Part shown: one piece after another, positions 15,996-23,419 of the stretch
How positions within the stretch are numbered: position 1 is the stretch's first letter
How the letters are laid out: every line of letters begins with the position of its first letter
Source of the DNA: Hymenobacter psoromatis
GTDB lineage: Bacteria; Bacteroidota; Bacteroidia; Cytophagales; Hymenobacteraceae
NCBI RefSeq assembly: GCF_020012125.1
Contig: NZ_JAIFAG010000001.1
Location: 1,860,001-1,924,000 of the forward strand
Reading direction: 5' to 3'
DNA: 64,000 nt
Position numbers and translations under genes: made by a program
The notes under the pieces: generated by a model
Seen by the model: the letters and a program-made list of their open reading frames with translations, nothing else
Databases searched by the model: none
What the model was told of the DNA's origin: nothing

Positions 15996-17252
15996 TTGAC
16001 ACCTACCAACTTGCTGCCAACCACTACCCAAGCCCTACTCCCTACCCCGGTCAAGGCCGCCCGCCTACCCGTAGTCGATGCCCTGCGCGGAATAGCGCTG
16101 CTGGGCATTCTGGTGGTGCATTGCAGCCGCTGGTTCACGGCCGATGCGCTACCCGCGCGGCTGTACCGGCTGCACGGCGCGGGAGCCCTCAACGCGCTGG
16201 TAATCGGCAAGGTAGAGCTGCTGCTGGTGGATAAATTCTACACCATCTTCTCGTTTTTATTCGGCTTGAGCTTCGCCCTGATGCTGGGCCGCTCGCACGA
16301 GGCACCGGGTGTATTTTACCGGCGCTACGCCCGGCGGCTGGGCGTGCTGGCGGGCATCGGCCTGTTGCACTACCTGCACTGGCGGGGCGATATTCTGCTC
16401 ATTTACGCGGTACTGGGCGGGCTGCTGCTACTCTTCAGCCGGGCCTCCAACGGGGTGGTGCTGGCGTTTGGCTGTCTCTTGGCCCTGAACCTGCCCGTTA
16501 CCCTGGGCCGGGCCTACGCCGCACGGGCCGCTACCCCGCTCTCCCCGCAAACCCTAGCCATCGCGAAGCAGCAGGCCCTGGCCAACTACCAGACGCTGAC
16601 GCACGGCAGCTACGCCGACACGGTGGTGGCCAACGCTCACTCGTTTGGCCACTTACTTGATTTTCAGCTCGGTACCGGTCGGGTGTATCACACGCTGGGC
16701 TTTTTCCTGCTGGGGCTGTACGCTGGCCGGCGGCGGCTGTTCGAGCAGCTGGCTGACAAGCGGGCGTTGTTCTGGCGGCTGGGGCTGGGGGCGCTGCTGG
16801 CGCTAGTAGCTACTAAAATCGGCATCGTACTGCTTACCAACGCCTACGGGCCAGCGGGGCAGGCCACCGCCCCGGCCCAGGCTGGGTTCGCACTGGTCTA
16901 CGACATCCGCAACGTAACCACTACCCTCTTCTACCTGGCCGGCCTGACGCTATTCTTCCAGTACCGGGCCGGGCGCTGGGCCGTGCCGGTGCTGGCGCTG
17001 GTGGGCCGCATGGCTCTCACCAACTACCTGCTTCAGACGCTAATGGGCTCGCTGCTATTTTTTGGCTATGGCTTGGGGCTGCAAGGTACCAGCCAGCTCT
17101 GGGTGGCCTGCCTGCTGAGCCTGCCCATATTTGGGCTGCAAGTGGCTTTTAGTGCCTGGTGGCTGGCACATTTCCGCTTCGGGCCCGTGGAGTGGGCCTG
17201 GCGTTCGCTCACGCTGGGCCAGCGGCAGCCACTGCGGTTGGCCCCCGCCTAG
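15996..17252 (+). CDS. DUF418 family membrane protein (YeiB-like)
   Basis: A 418-residue polytopic inner-membrane protein. The N-terminal signature VVDALRGIALLGILVVH (about residues 26-42) and the C-terminal DUF418 domain (VLALVGRMALTNYLLQTLMG ... FGPVEWAWRSLTLG) are both typical of the YeiB family, which is distantly related to membrane acyltransferases. About ten hydrophobic segments are visible. The reaction is unknown; members are thought to handle small molecules at the membrane. The start is uncertain: the only common start before the first helix is TTG 15996, with an in-frame stop at 15966. Confidence 0.88.
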   Translation: MTPTNLLPTTTQALLPTPVKAARLPVVDALRGIALLGILVVHCSRWFTADALPARLYRLHGAGALNALVIGKVELLLVDKFYTIFSFLFGLSFALMLGRSHEAPGVFYRRYARRLGVLAGIGLLHYLHWRGDILLIYAVLGGLLLLFSRASNGVVLAFGCLLALNLPVTLGRAYAARAATPLSPQTLAIAKQQALANYQTLTHGSYADTVVANAHSFGHLLDFQLGTGRVYHTLGFFLLGLYAGRRRLFEQLADKRALFWRLGLGALLALVATKIGIVLLTNAYGPAGQATAPAQAGFALVYDIRNVTTTLFYLAGLTLFFQYRAGRWAVPVLALVGRMALTNYLLQTLMGSLLFFGYGLGLQGTSQLWVACLLSLPIFGLQVAFSAWWLAHFRFGPVEWAWRSLTLGQRQPLRLAPA

Positions 17253-17287
17253 CCCCCGAGTGGGGGTAGGGCACCGCGCCTGGCCCC

Positions 17288-17896
17288 TTACCCAACCAGC
17301 AGGCCCTGGCTGGCCAGCAGCCGGGCCACGTACTTGCCCACAATGTCGAACTCCAGGTTCACGCGGTCGCCGGCTTGCAGCTGGTTAAAGCCGGTGTGCG
17401 CGTACGTGTAGGGGATAATGGCCACCGAAAATTCGGTGGGCGTCGAGTCAAAGCACGTCAGGCTCACGCCATTGATGGTGATGGAGCCCTTCTCCACCGT
17501 GAGGCGCTGCGGCCCGGCCTCGTGGCGGAAGCGGAAGAGCCAGGAGCCATCCTGGTCCTGCACGCTGAGGCACTCGGCGGTAGCGTCCACGTGGCCCTGC
17601 ACGATGTGGCCGTCGAAGCGCCCACCGGCGGCCAGGCAGCGCTCCAGGTTGAGGTGGCGGCCGGGCTGCCACTGGCCCAGGTTGGTTTTGCGCAGCGTCT
17701 CGTCGATAGCCGTAACCACGTGCGTGCCGGCCGCCGGATTCAGGGCTACTACCGTGAGGCACACGCCGTCGTGGGCCACGCTCTGGTCAATTTTCAGCTC
17801 CCCCGCGAAGGGCGACTGGATGGTAAAATGGCGGTTGGTGCCTTCGTTTTCGACAGCTACCACGGTGCCGACGGCTTCAATTATTCCAGTAAACAT
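17288..17896 (-). CDS. ribE: Riboflavin synthase, alpha chain
   Basis: A 202-residue enzyme that dismutates two molecules of 6,7-dimethyl-8-ribityllumazine to riboflavin. Two tandem lumazine-binding domains are visible: MFTGIIEAVG at residues 1-10 opens the first and FDGHIVQGHVDATAECL the second. SVAHDGVCLTV and GSITINGVSLTC are the paired ligand-contact segments. ATG 17896 is fixed by the invariant MFTGIIE N-terminus. A repeat arm begins directly upstream. The other riboflavin genes are not in the window. Confidence 0.97.
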   Translation of the reverse strand: MFTGIIEAVGTVVAVENEGTNRHFTIQSPFAGELKIDQSVAHDGVCLTVVALNPAAGTHVVTAIDETLRKTNLGQWQPGRHLNLERCLAAGGRFDGHIVQGHVDATAECLSVQDQDGSWLFRFRHEAGPQRLTVEKGSITINGVSLTCFDSTPTEFSVAIIPYTYAHTGFNQLQAGDRVNLEFDIVGKYVARLLASQGLLVG

Positions 17897-17958
17897 AAAC
17901 CGCAGATTCAAACTGATTTAACGAATTTCGCAGATACGCCGCTTACGCGGCTGGCTAT
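17897..17958 (-). repeat. Interspersed repeat (GCGTATCTGCGAAATCCG family), copy 2, inverted
   Basis: Directly upstream of the ribE start. About 85 percent identical, in reverse complement, to 18121-18180 over 57 bp. The 160 bp between the two arms hold no gene. Confidence 0.75.
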
Positions 17959-18120
17959 GCTTTTTGGCCTTTTTACTTTTCAGTAGCCTGCACGCAGCGC
18001 ATACTGGGTATGAGGAATAACAAACGGGCGGCCATTAGTTATGGATTTTGCAGTACATCCGCAAACAGCCTCCCGTGCAAATACGCTAGCCACCCAAACG
18101 CAACCACCTGCCAAAGCGGC

Positions 18121-18180
18121 AGCTAGCCGCGCAGCGGCGTATCCGCGAAATCCGGTAAATCAGCTTGAATCTGCGGTCTA
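18121..18180 (+). repeat. Interspersed repeat (GCGTATCTGCGAAATCCG family), copy 3
   Basis: Contains GGCGTATCCGCGAAATCC and ends at the stop codon of the glycosylphosphotransferase gene (18178-18180). It forms a large imperfect inverted repeat with 17897-17958. Confidence 0.75.
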
Positions 18181-19596
18181 TTTGCCCCGGCCTTCCACGA
18201 TGATTTTCAGCGTATAGAGCAACACCCGAAAGTCCATCGCCAGACTCATGTTTTCAATGTAGAGGATGTCAAACTTGAGGCGCTCCACCATCTGGGCCAC
18301 GGTTTCGGCGTAGCCGTATTTCACTTGGCCCAGGCTGGTAATGCCGGGGCGCACGCGGTGCAGGTGGCGGTAGTGGGGGGCGATTTGGACAATCTGGTCG
18401 ATAAAAAACTGGCGCTCGGGGCGCGGGCCCACCAAGCTCATATCGCCTTTAAGTACGTTCCAGAACTGCGGAAACTCATCGAGCCGCACCTTACGCATGA
18501 AGCGGCCCCAGGGCGTGATGCGCGGGTCGTGGTCGGAGCTAAGGGCGGGGCCCAGCTGCTCGGCATTCAGGTACATCGAGCGAAATTTGATAATAGCGAA
18601 TGGCACCGCGTTTTTGCCCACCCGCGCCTGGCGGTAGAATATTGGCCCCGGCGACGACAGGCGCACCATGAGGGCCGTAAACAAATACACCGGCCAGGCC
18701 AGAATCATAAACAGCAGCGATACTCCCACGTCGAGCGCGCGCTTGAGCACCTGCTGCCACACGGGTAGCAAATCCTGCTTGATTTCGATGAGCGGCGTAC
18801 CGAATAAGTGGTTGACTTTCACCGAACCCAGCAGCATCTGGTACAAGTCGGGCAAGATGCTGATGCGGGCCGGCGAGCCTTCCAGCAACGTCAGGATTTC
18901 CTGAATGCGCAGGTGTTCGCTGGGCTCAATGGCAATAATAATCTGCTCGATGGCCAAGCTGCGAATGAGGGCCGGCAGTTGCTGGTAAGCTCCGGGCACG
19001 GGTAGCGCCTGGGCCAGCCCGGCATCGGTGGTGGGGCCAATGGGCGTGAAGCCCACCAGCCGTAGACCCAGGTGGCGGCCCGTACGCTGTAAGTCCTGGT
19101 ACGTGCTCAGGGCCAGCCGGTTGGAGCCCACAAGCAGGGTAGGAAACGAGATAACGCCGCGCCGCACCAAATGCTGCACACTGCTCACGGCCCAGATGCG
19201 CAGCACCGCCGTGATGCTGAAATGCAGCACGTAATAGGCCGTAAAGGTCTTGTAGTAAGCGTGGTAATTACTCACGCCCTGGTCGTCGAGCAGCAGAGCA
19301 AAGAAGATAATCAGCGTGCCCAGCAGCGCGGCCCGCGCCAAGCGAATCAGCTCGGAGAGGCGCGACTTGCGAAAGATATCGCGGTACTCGCCCAGCAGCG
19401 CGTAGAGCGTCGTCCAGAAGGAGGCTACCAGCACGGCCGCCCCCGAAAGATAAATCAGCACCCCTTCGCTGAAGCGATAGCCCGTCGTTTCGCTCAGCAA
19501 GTACTTGCGCAGCAGGAAAAACGCCACCCAGGCTAGCAGCGCCGCGCCAAAATCGGCCGCTACGAGCTTGAGATACTGAATTCGGCGGAGCAGCAA
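18178..19596 (-). CDS. Polyprenyl glycosylphosphotransferase (WcaJ-like initiating sugar transferase)
   Basis: A 472-residue membrane enzyme that would transfer a hexose-1-phosphate from a UDP-sugar to undecaprenyl phosphate, starting exopolysaccharide or O-antigen synthesis. Four N-terminal helices (about residues 10-150) precede a Rossmann-like CoA-binding fold (PTLLVGSNRLALSTYQDL). A fifth hydrophobic segment (LLFMILAWPVYLF) and the catalytic Bac_transf domain follow: FYRQARVGKNAVPFAIIKFR, RLDEFPQFWNVLKGDMSLVG, then PRPER and RPGITSLGQV. The start is TTG 19596; no ATG fits. A TATTTTTG promoter box is 35 nt upstream. No other glycosyltransferase gene is adjacent. Confidence 0.92.
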   Translation of the reverse strand: MLLRRIQYLKLVAADFGAALLAWVAFFLLRKYLLSETTGYRFSEGVLIYLSGAAVLVASFWTTLYALLGEYRDIFRKSRLSELIRLARAALLGTLIIFFALLLDDQGVSNYHAYYKTFTAYYVLHFSITAVLRIWAVSSVQHLVRRGVISFPTLLVGSNRLALSTYQDLQRTGRHLGLRLVGFTPIGPTTDAGLAQALPVPGAYQQLPALIRSLAIEQIIIAIEPSEHLRIQEILTLLEGSPARISILPDLYQMLLGSVKVNHLFGTPLIEIKQDLLPVWQQVLKRALDVGVSLLFMILAWPVYLFTALMVRLSSPGPIFYRQARVGKNAVPFAIIKFRSMYLNAEQLGPALSSDHDPRITPWGRFMRKVRLDEFPQFWNVLKGDMSLVGPRPERQFFIDQIVQIAPHYRHLHRVRPGITSLGQVKYGYAETVAQMVERLKFDILYIENMSLAMDFRVLLYTLKIIVEGRGK

Positions 19597-19630
19597 GGAG
19601 GAGGGTAGCGCGTAGTTTTGTGGGATGCCG

Positions 19631-19638
19631 CAAAAATA
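19631..19638 (-). promoter_or_regulatory. -7 promoter box (TATTTTTG) of the glycosylphosphotransferase gene
   Basis: Exact TAnnTTTG match on the minus strand, 34 nt before TTG 19596. Confidence 0.5.
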
Positions 19639-19793
19639 GGGCGGAATGGGGGAGTTAAAAGGTATGAAATAAAATTAAGAGTTAAAGGATATAATTTTCT
19701 GCTTTAACTCTTAGCATTTACCTGCTGGCTTTCAACCCTTACCCACATGCTGCGCGCGGGACCTTCGTTAAAGCGGCGCTAGCTGGTAGCATG

Positions 19794-19863
19794 ATTTCTG
19801 TACATCGTATCCTTGCGTCAAGCAGCGTTATCCTGCTGGCGCGGGGCCACGATGCACAGAAAT
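19794..19863. repeat. Intergenic hairpin with 15-bp arms before pcm
   Basis: ATTTCTGTACATCGT (19794-19808) pairs with ACGATGCACAGAAAT (19849-19863) with one mismatch. The only ATG in frame with pcm upstream of its conserved domain (19852) lies inside the right arm. Confidence 0.7.
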
Positions 19864-20589
19864 TGCGCTACTCCCGACGGTATAACGTCAACGCTTACCT
19901 CTCACCTTTCAACTCTTAATTCCATTACGCCTTTCGATACCTATCGCCACCGGGGCCAGCGCCGGGCCCTGGTCACGCACCTGCGCGAGCAGCGAGGCAT
20001 CCGCGATGAGCGGGTGCTGGCGGCGGTGGGCGCGGTGCCGCGCCACCTGTTTTTCGAGCCGGCCTTCGAGGCCCACGCCTACCAGGACAAAGCTTTTCCC
20101 ATCGGCGAGGGCCAGACGATTTCGCAGCCTAGCACCGTGGCCTACCAAACCGAGCTGCTGGGCGTGCGCCCCGGCCACCACCTACTCGAAATCGGCACCG
20201 GCTCGGGCTACCAGTTCGCGGTGCTGTGCCAGCTCACAACTCACGTGCAAAGTATTGAATTTAAGCAAGTTCTTTACGAGCGAGGGCGGCAGCGACTAGC
20301 GGCGCTGGGCCTGCCCACGGCGGGCCTGCACCAGGGCGATGGCTCGCTGGGCCTGCCCGCGCACGCGCCCTACGACGGCATCCTGGTGACGGCCGGCGCG
20401 CCTGCCCTACCCCCCGCCCTGCTGCGCCAGCTGCGCGTGGGCGGGCGGCTGGTGGTGCCGGTGGGCTCCGCCGACCCCGGCCAGCAACAGCTGCTGCGCA
20501 TCACCCGCGAGGGGCCCGACACCTTCACCCGCGAGGAGCTGGGCGACTGCCGCTTCGTGCCCCTGCGCGGCGCGGCCGGCTGGCAGTGA
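19852..20589 (+). CDS. pcm: Protein-L-isoaspartate O-methyltransferase
   Basis: A SAM-dependent repair enzyme that methylates isoaspartyl residues in damaged proteins. The conserved domain begins at about 19930 (DTYRHRGQRRALVTHLREQ) and carries AVPRHLFFEP, the SAM-binding motif LLEIGTGSGYQFAVL, the acidic pair region VQSIEF and a C-terminal RLVVPVG with LGDCRFVPLRG. The start is unclear. ATG 19852 adds 24 unrelated residues and lies in a hairpin, whereas ATT 19924 would give the natural N-terminus. Followed, 104 nt later, by the thioesterase gene. Confidence 0.9.
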   Translation: MHRNCATPDGITSTLTSHLSTLNSITPFDTYRHRGQRRALVTHLREQRGIRDERVLAAVGAVPRHLFFEPAFEAHAYQDKAFPIGEGQTISQPSTVAYQTELLGVRPGHHLLEIGTGSGYQFAVLCQLTTHVQSIEFKQVLYERGRQRLAALGLPTAGLHQGDGSLGLPAHAPYDGILVTAGAPALPPALLRQLRVGGRLVVPVGSADPGQQQLLRITREGPDTFTREELGDCRFVPLRGAAGWQ

Positions 20590-20628
20590 TTGCAGTTCTC
20601 AGTCATCACTACCCGCAGCAAACGAACT

Positions 20629-20636
20629 TACCTTTG
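20629..20636 (+). promoter_or_regulatory. -7 promoter box (TACCTTTG) upstream of the acyl-CoA thioesterase gene
   Basis: Exact TAnnTTTG match 56 nt before TTG 20693. Confidence 0.45.
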
Positions 20637-20692
20637 CCTACCCTCTCCCACCCATTATTCTTGCTTGATACCTGATAATTGACAACTGATAA

Positions 20693-21211
20693 TTGAAAAA
20701 GCAACGTCCCGTTTCCGATTCGTTCGTCATCATGACCGAGCTGGTGCTGCCCAACGATACTAATACGCTCCATAATTTGATGGGCGGCCGCATGATGCAC
20801 CTCATGGACATTGCGGCGGCCATCGCGGCCCAAAAGCACTCCAATCGCATCGTGGTCACAGCCTCGGTCGATAACGTGTCGTTCCGCGACCCCATCCGGC
20901 TGGGCAACGTCGTAACGCTGGAGGCGCAGGTAACGCGCGCGTTCAGCTCCAGCATGGAGGTGCACATCGACGTGTGGGCCGAGGATATTCCGAGCGGTAC
21001 CAAGCTCAAAACCAACGAGGCGTTCTTCACCTTCGTGGCCGTAGACCAGTCGGGCCGGCCCATCGACGTGCCCGAGGCCGTGCCCGAAACCACCGAGGAA
21101 ATCGCCCTCTACGACGGCGCGCTGCGCCGCCGCCAGCTGCGCCTGGTACTAGCCGGCCGCATGAAGCCCGGCGAAGCCAGCGAGCTAAAAGCGTTGTTTG
21201 AACTTCCCTGA
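20693..21211 (+). CDS. Acyl-CoA thioesterase, hotdog fold (YciA/BACH type)
   Basis: A 172-residue cytoplasmic thioesterase hydrolysing acyl-CoA to free acid and CoA. The signature MTELVLPNDTNTLHNLMGGR is followed by HLMDIAAAIAAQKH (catalytic Asp region), VDNVSFRDPIRLGNVVTLEA and KTNEAFFTFVAVD. ATG 20732 lies inside the conserved segment, so I keep TTG 20693, which restores the usual N-terminal strand (KQRPVSDSFVI). Such enzymes act as hexamers of hotdog dimers. The next gene starts 14 nt downstream and may be co-transcribed. Confidence 0.92.
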   Translation: MKKQRPVSDSFVIMTELVLPNDTNTLHNLMGGRMMHLMDIAAAIAAQKHSNRIVVTASVDNVSFRDPIRLGNVVTLEAQVTRAFSSSMEVHIDVWAEDIPSGTKLKTNEAFFTFVAVDQSGRPIDVPEAVPETTEEIALYDGALRRRQLRLVLAGRMKPGEASELKALFELP

Positions 21212-21225
21212 TTTTTCCGGTTTAT

Positions 21226-21945
21226 ATGACTGAGGACGAGCAAAGCGGCACCCTGGCCTTCCTGCAAAACTTCTACACTAACACTACGCTTTATCTGCCG
21301 CACGCGGCCGCCGAGCCAGCGCCGGCGGCCGCGGCAGTACCCATTACTCCAGCGGTGCTTCCCGTGGTCGTGGCGGCCCCAGTAGCCGTGCCCGTACCCA
21401 GCGTGCCGGCTCCCCTACCCCCCGCGCCGGCCGCCAAGCTGCCCTCGCTCGCTAGTACGCCCCTACCCCCCACGGCCGCACCAATGCCCGCCTCAGTGGC
21501 GTCGAGTCCAAATCCAGCATCCGTGCCGCCCGTCGCGCCCTACCTGCTCACGACCTTCGACACGCTGGGCAACAACGCGGCGGGCGTGGTGCTAGTGGTG
21601 CGCCTACCCCCCGCGCAGTTCGTGAAGCTACCGCGCAACGTGTTCTTGAACAAGCTGTTGCAAGCCATTGGCCTGGTAATGGCCGACGTAGTGCTGGTGA
21701 ACGTGGACGGCCCCTACCCCGTGGCTCTTGCAACTCTGCGCAAGGAAATTGCGGCTACGCATATTCTGGCCTTCGGCAAAAACCTGCTCGACGTGGCCGT
21801 GCGCACCACCCAGATTTACGAGCCCGTGCAATTCCCGGCCGTGAGCCTGGCTTACCTGGCCGGAGCCGAAATCGAGCTGATTGAATACGATGTAAGCCTC
21901 AAAAAGCGCCTCTGGGCCGGCTTGCAGCGGATGTTCTTGAAGTAG
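21226..21945 (+). CDS. Hypothetical protein with Pro/Ala-rich linker and conserved C-terminal domain
   Basis: A 239-residue protein. A short N-terminal helix (TLAFLQNFYTNTTLYLP) is joined by about 80 residues of Pro/Ala/Val-rich linker (residues 27-108) to a globular C-terminal domain (TLRKEIAATHILAFGKNLLD, then AVSLAYLAGAEIELIEYDVS and a final KRLWAGLQRMF). No signal peptide or membrane span. The tethered architecture resembles a protein-protein adaptor; I do not recognise a family with certainty. It follows the thioesterase gene by 14 nt. A palindromic element lies 25 nt after its stop. Confidence 0.7.
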   Translation: MTEDEQSGTLAFLQNFYTNTTLYLPHAAAEPAPAAAAVPITPAVLPVVVAAPVAVPVPSVPAPLPPAPAAKLPSLASTPLPPTAAPMPASVASSPNPASVPPVAPYLLTTFDTLGNNAAGVVLVVRLPPAQFVKLPRNVFLNKLLQAIGLVMADVVLVNVDGPYPVALATLRKEIAATHILAFGKNLLDVAVRTTQIYEPVQFPAVSLAYLAGAEIELIEYDVSLKKRLWAGLQRMFLK

Positions 21946-21970
21946 CAGCAGCTACTTGCTAAAAACCAAA

Positions 21971-22074
21971 AGAACGTCCTGCTGACGAAGGAAGCATCTC
22001 GCCCGCGCAAGTAATCCCTAACGTTAGGGATTACTTGCGCGGGCGAGATGCTTCCTTCGTCAGCAGGACGTTCT
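21971..22074. repeat. Perfect 104-bp palindrome, family A, copy 2
   Basis: The two 52-base halves (21971-22022 and 22023-22074) are exact reverse complements with no spacer; the centre reads CCCTAACGTTAGGG. The ends read AGAACGTCCTGCTGACG. It lies between convergent genes. Confidence 0.97.
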
Positions 22075-22091
22075 GCTCAAAATAGCTTACA

Positions 22092-23216
22092 CTATTTCAG
22101 CACTTCCGCCAGCTTAGCCTGCAGGGCCGGGCCACGCAGGTTTTTGGCGATAATCTTCCCCTGCGGGTCGAGCAAAAAGGACTGCGGAATGGCCTGCACG
22201 CCGTAGGCGGAGGCGGCGGCGCTCTGCCAGAACTTCAGGTCCGAGACGTGGTTGGGCCACACCAGGTGGTCGGCGGCGATGGCTTTCTCCCAGTTTTCCT
22301 TCTTCTGGTCCAGCGATACGCTGTAGACGGTGAAGCCTTTGCCCTGGCCCTTAAACTGCTCGTAGGCTTTCACCACGTTGGGATTTTCCTGGCGGCAGGG
22401 GCCGCACCAGCTGGCCCAGAAGTCCACGAGCACGTATTTGCCGCGCAGGCTCTTGAGCGAGAGCGTTTTGCCATCGGGCTGCGCCAGGTTAATTTCGGGG
22501 GCCTCGGTGCCAATAGCCGTGGCTCGCAGCGGGGCCAGGCGCTCGACCAACGCCTGCGTGAAGGGCGAGGCCGGCTGGGCCTTGCGCTGCACGGTGGCAA
22601 TGGAATCGGCGAAGGCAAAGTCGTCGTCGGGATTCACAAAGCTGAGCGTGGCGAAGCCCGCCGCCACCGAAGTCGCGTTGTGCCGAATGATGGACTTGGC
22701 ACGGGCCGCGGTGCGTTGCGACAAGTCATTGAATTTCTGCTCGATAACGGCCAGCGAGTCGGTGTGACCGGCCTGGCCGGCGGCATTATAGCGTGCCTTC
22801 AGCCGGTCCATCTGGCCACTGGTGGCGTTCAACGTACGCGTCAGCTGCTGAATCACTTCTGAGTCCTTGGAGCCCTTCACGGCGTAGGTGGTGGGTAGGC
22901 GCTTGGCGTCGCCGGTCAAGGTGAGGTGGGTGTTGTTGTTAAGCACCAGCAGCACCTGGTTGGGCTCGTCCACCTTGAGCTGGTACACAGCCGCGGTGGC
23001 GGGCATGGTACCTTTAAAAACGAATTTGCCCTGGGCATCCACCTTGGCCGTGCCGCGCTCCACAAACTGGCTGCTGGTTAGCTCCGATAAATGCAACGTG
23101 GTACCGGCCGGTACATTGCGCAGCTGGCCGCTGATTTCGTAGCCCTCGGCGGCGCTGGCATTCTGGCAGGCATTGGTGAGGCCGAGCAGGGCCAGGGCAA
23201 CAAGGGTAGGTTTCAT
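22092..23216 (-). CDS. TlpA-like thiol:disulfide lipoprotein with DUF4369 domain
   Basis: A 374-residue periplasmic lipoprotein. The signal MKPTLVALALLGLTNAC ends in a lipobox Cys at residue 17. An N-terminal DUF4369 beta domain (YEISGQLRNVPAGTTLHLSE) and a helical segment follow. The C-terminal AhpC/TSA thioredoxin fold has redox motif WCGPC at 270-274 inside VDFWASWCGPCRQENP and a cis-Pro loop YGVQAIPQSFLLD. It is typical of Bacteroidota periplasmic disulfide reductases. I chose ATG 23216 over ATG 23225 because it gives a standard lipoprotein signal. It is convergent with the preceding gene across a palindrome. Confidence 0.9.
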   Translation of the reverse strand: MKPTLVALALLGLTNACQNASAAEGYEISGQLRNVPAGTTLHLSELTSSQFVERGTAKVDAQGKFVFKGTMPATAAVYQLKVDEPNQVLLVLNNNTHLTLTGDAKRLPTTYAVKGSKDSEVIQQLTRTLNATSGQMDRLKARYNAAGQAGHTDSLAVIEQKFNDLSQRTAARAKSIIRHNATSVAAGFATLSFVNPDDDFAFADSIATVQRKAQPASPFTQALVERLAPLRATAIGTEAPEINLAQPDGKTLSLKSLRGKYVLVDFWASWCGPCRQENPNVVKAYEQFKGQGKGFTVYSVSLDQKKENWEKAIAADHLVWPNHVSDLKFWQSAAASAYGVQAIPQSFLLDPQGKIIAKNLRGPALQAKLAEVLK

Positions 23217-23419
23217 ATAAGGCATTTTAGTGAGCTGTTAGCTCTTGACTGCTAACTAGTAAGTTGAATGAAGTAAAGCCGCAACAGCTGGCATCTCTAC
23301 GTTGAACGGCGGGTGCAGGGATTTAGCCGCGCAGCTTGGCGGCCCTACCCCCCTAACGGCCGGGGCCGCCCGCCGGGTTCCGGCGCGCCGGGCGGGCAGA
23401 CGCGCCGCCGCGGGTTTCC

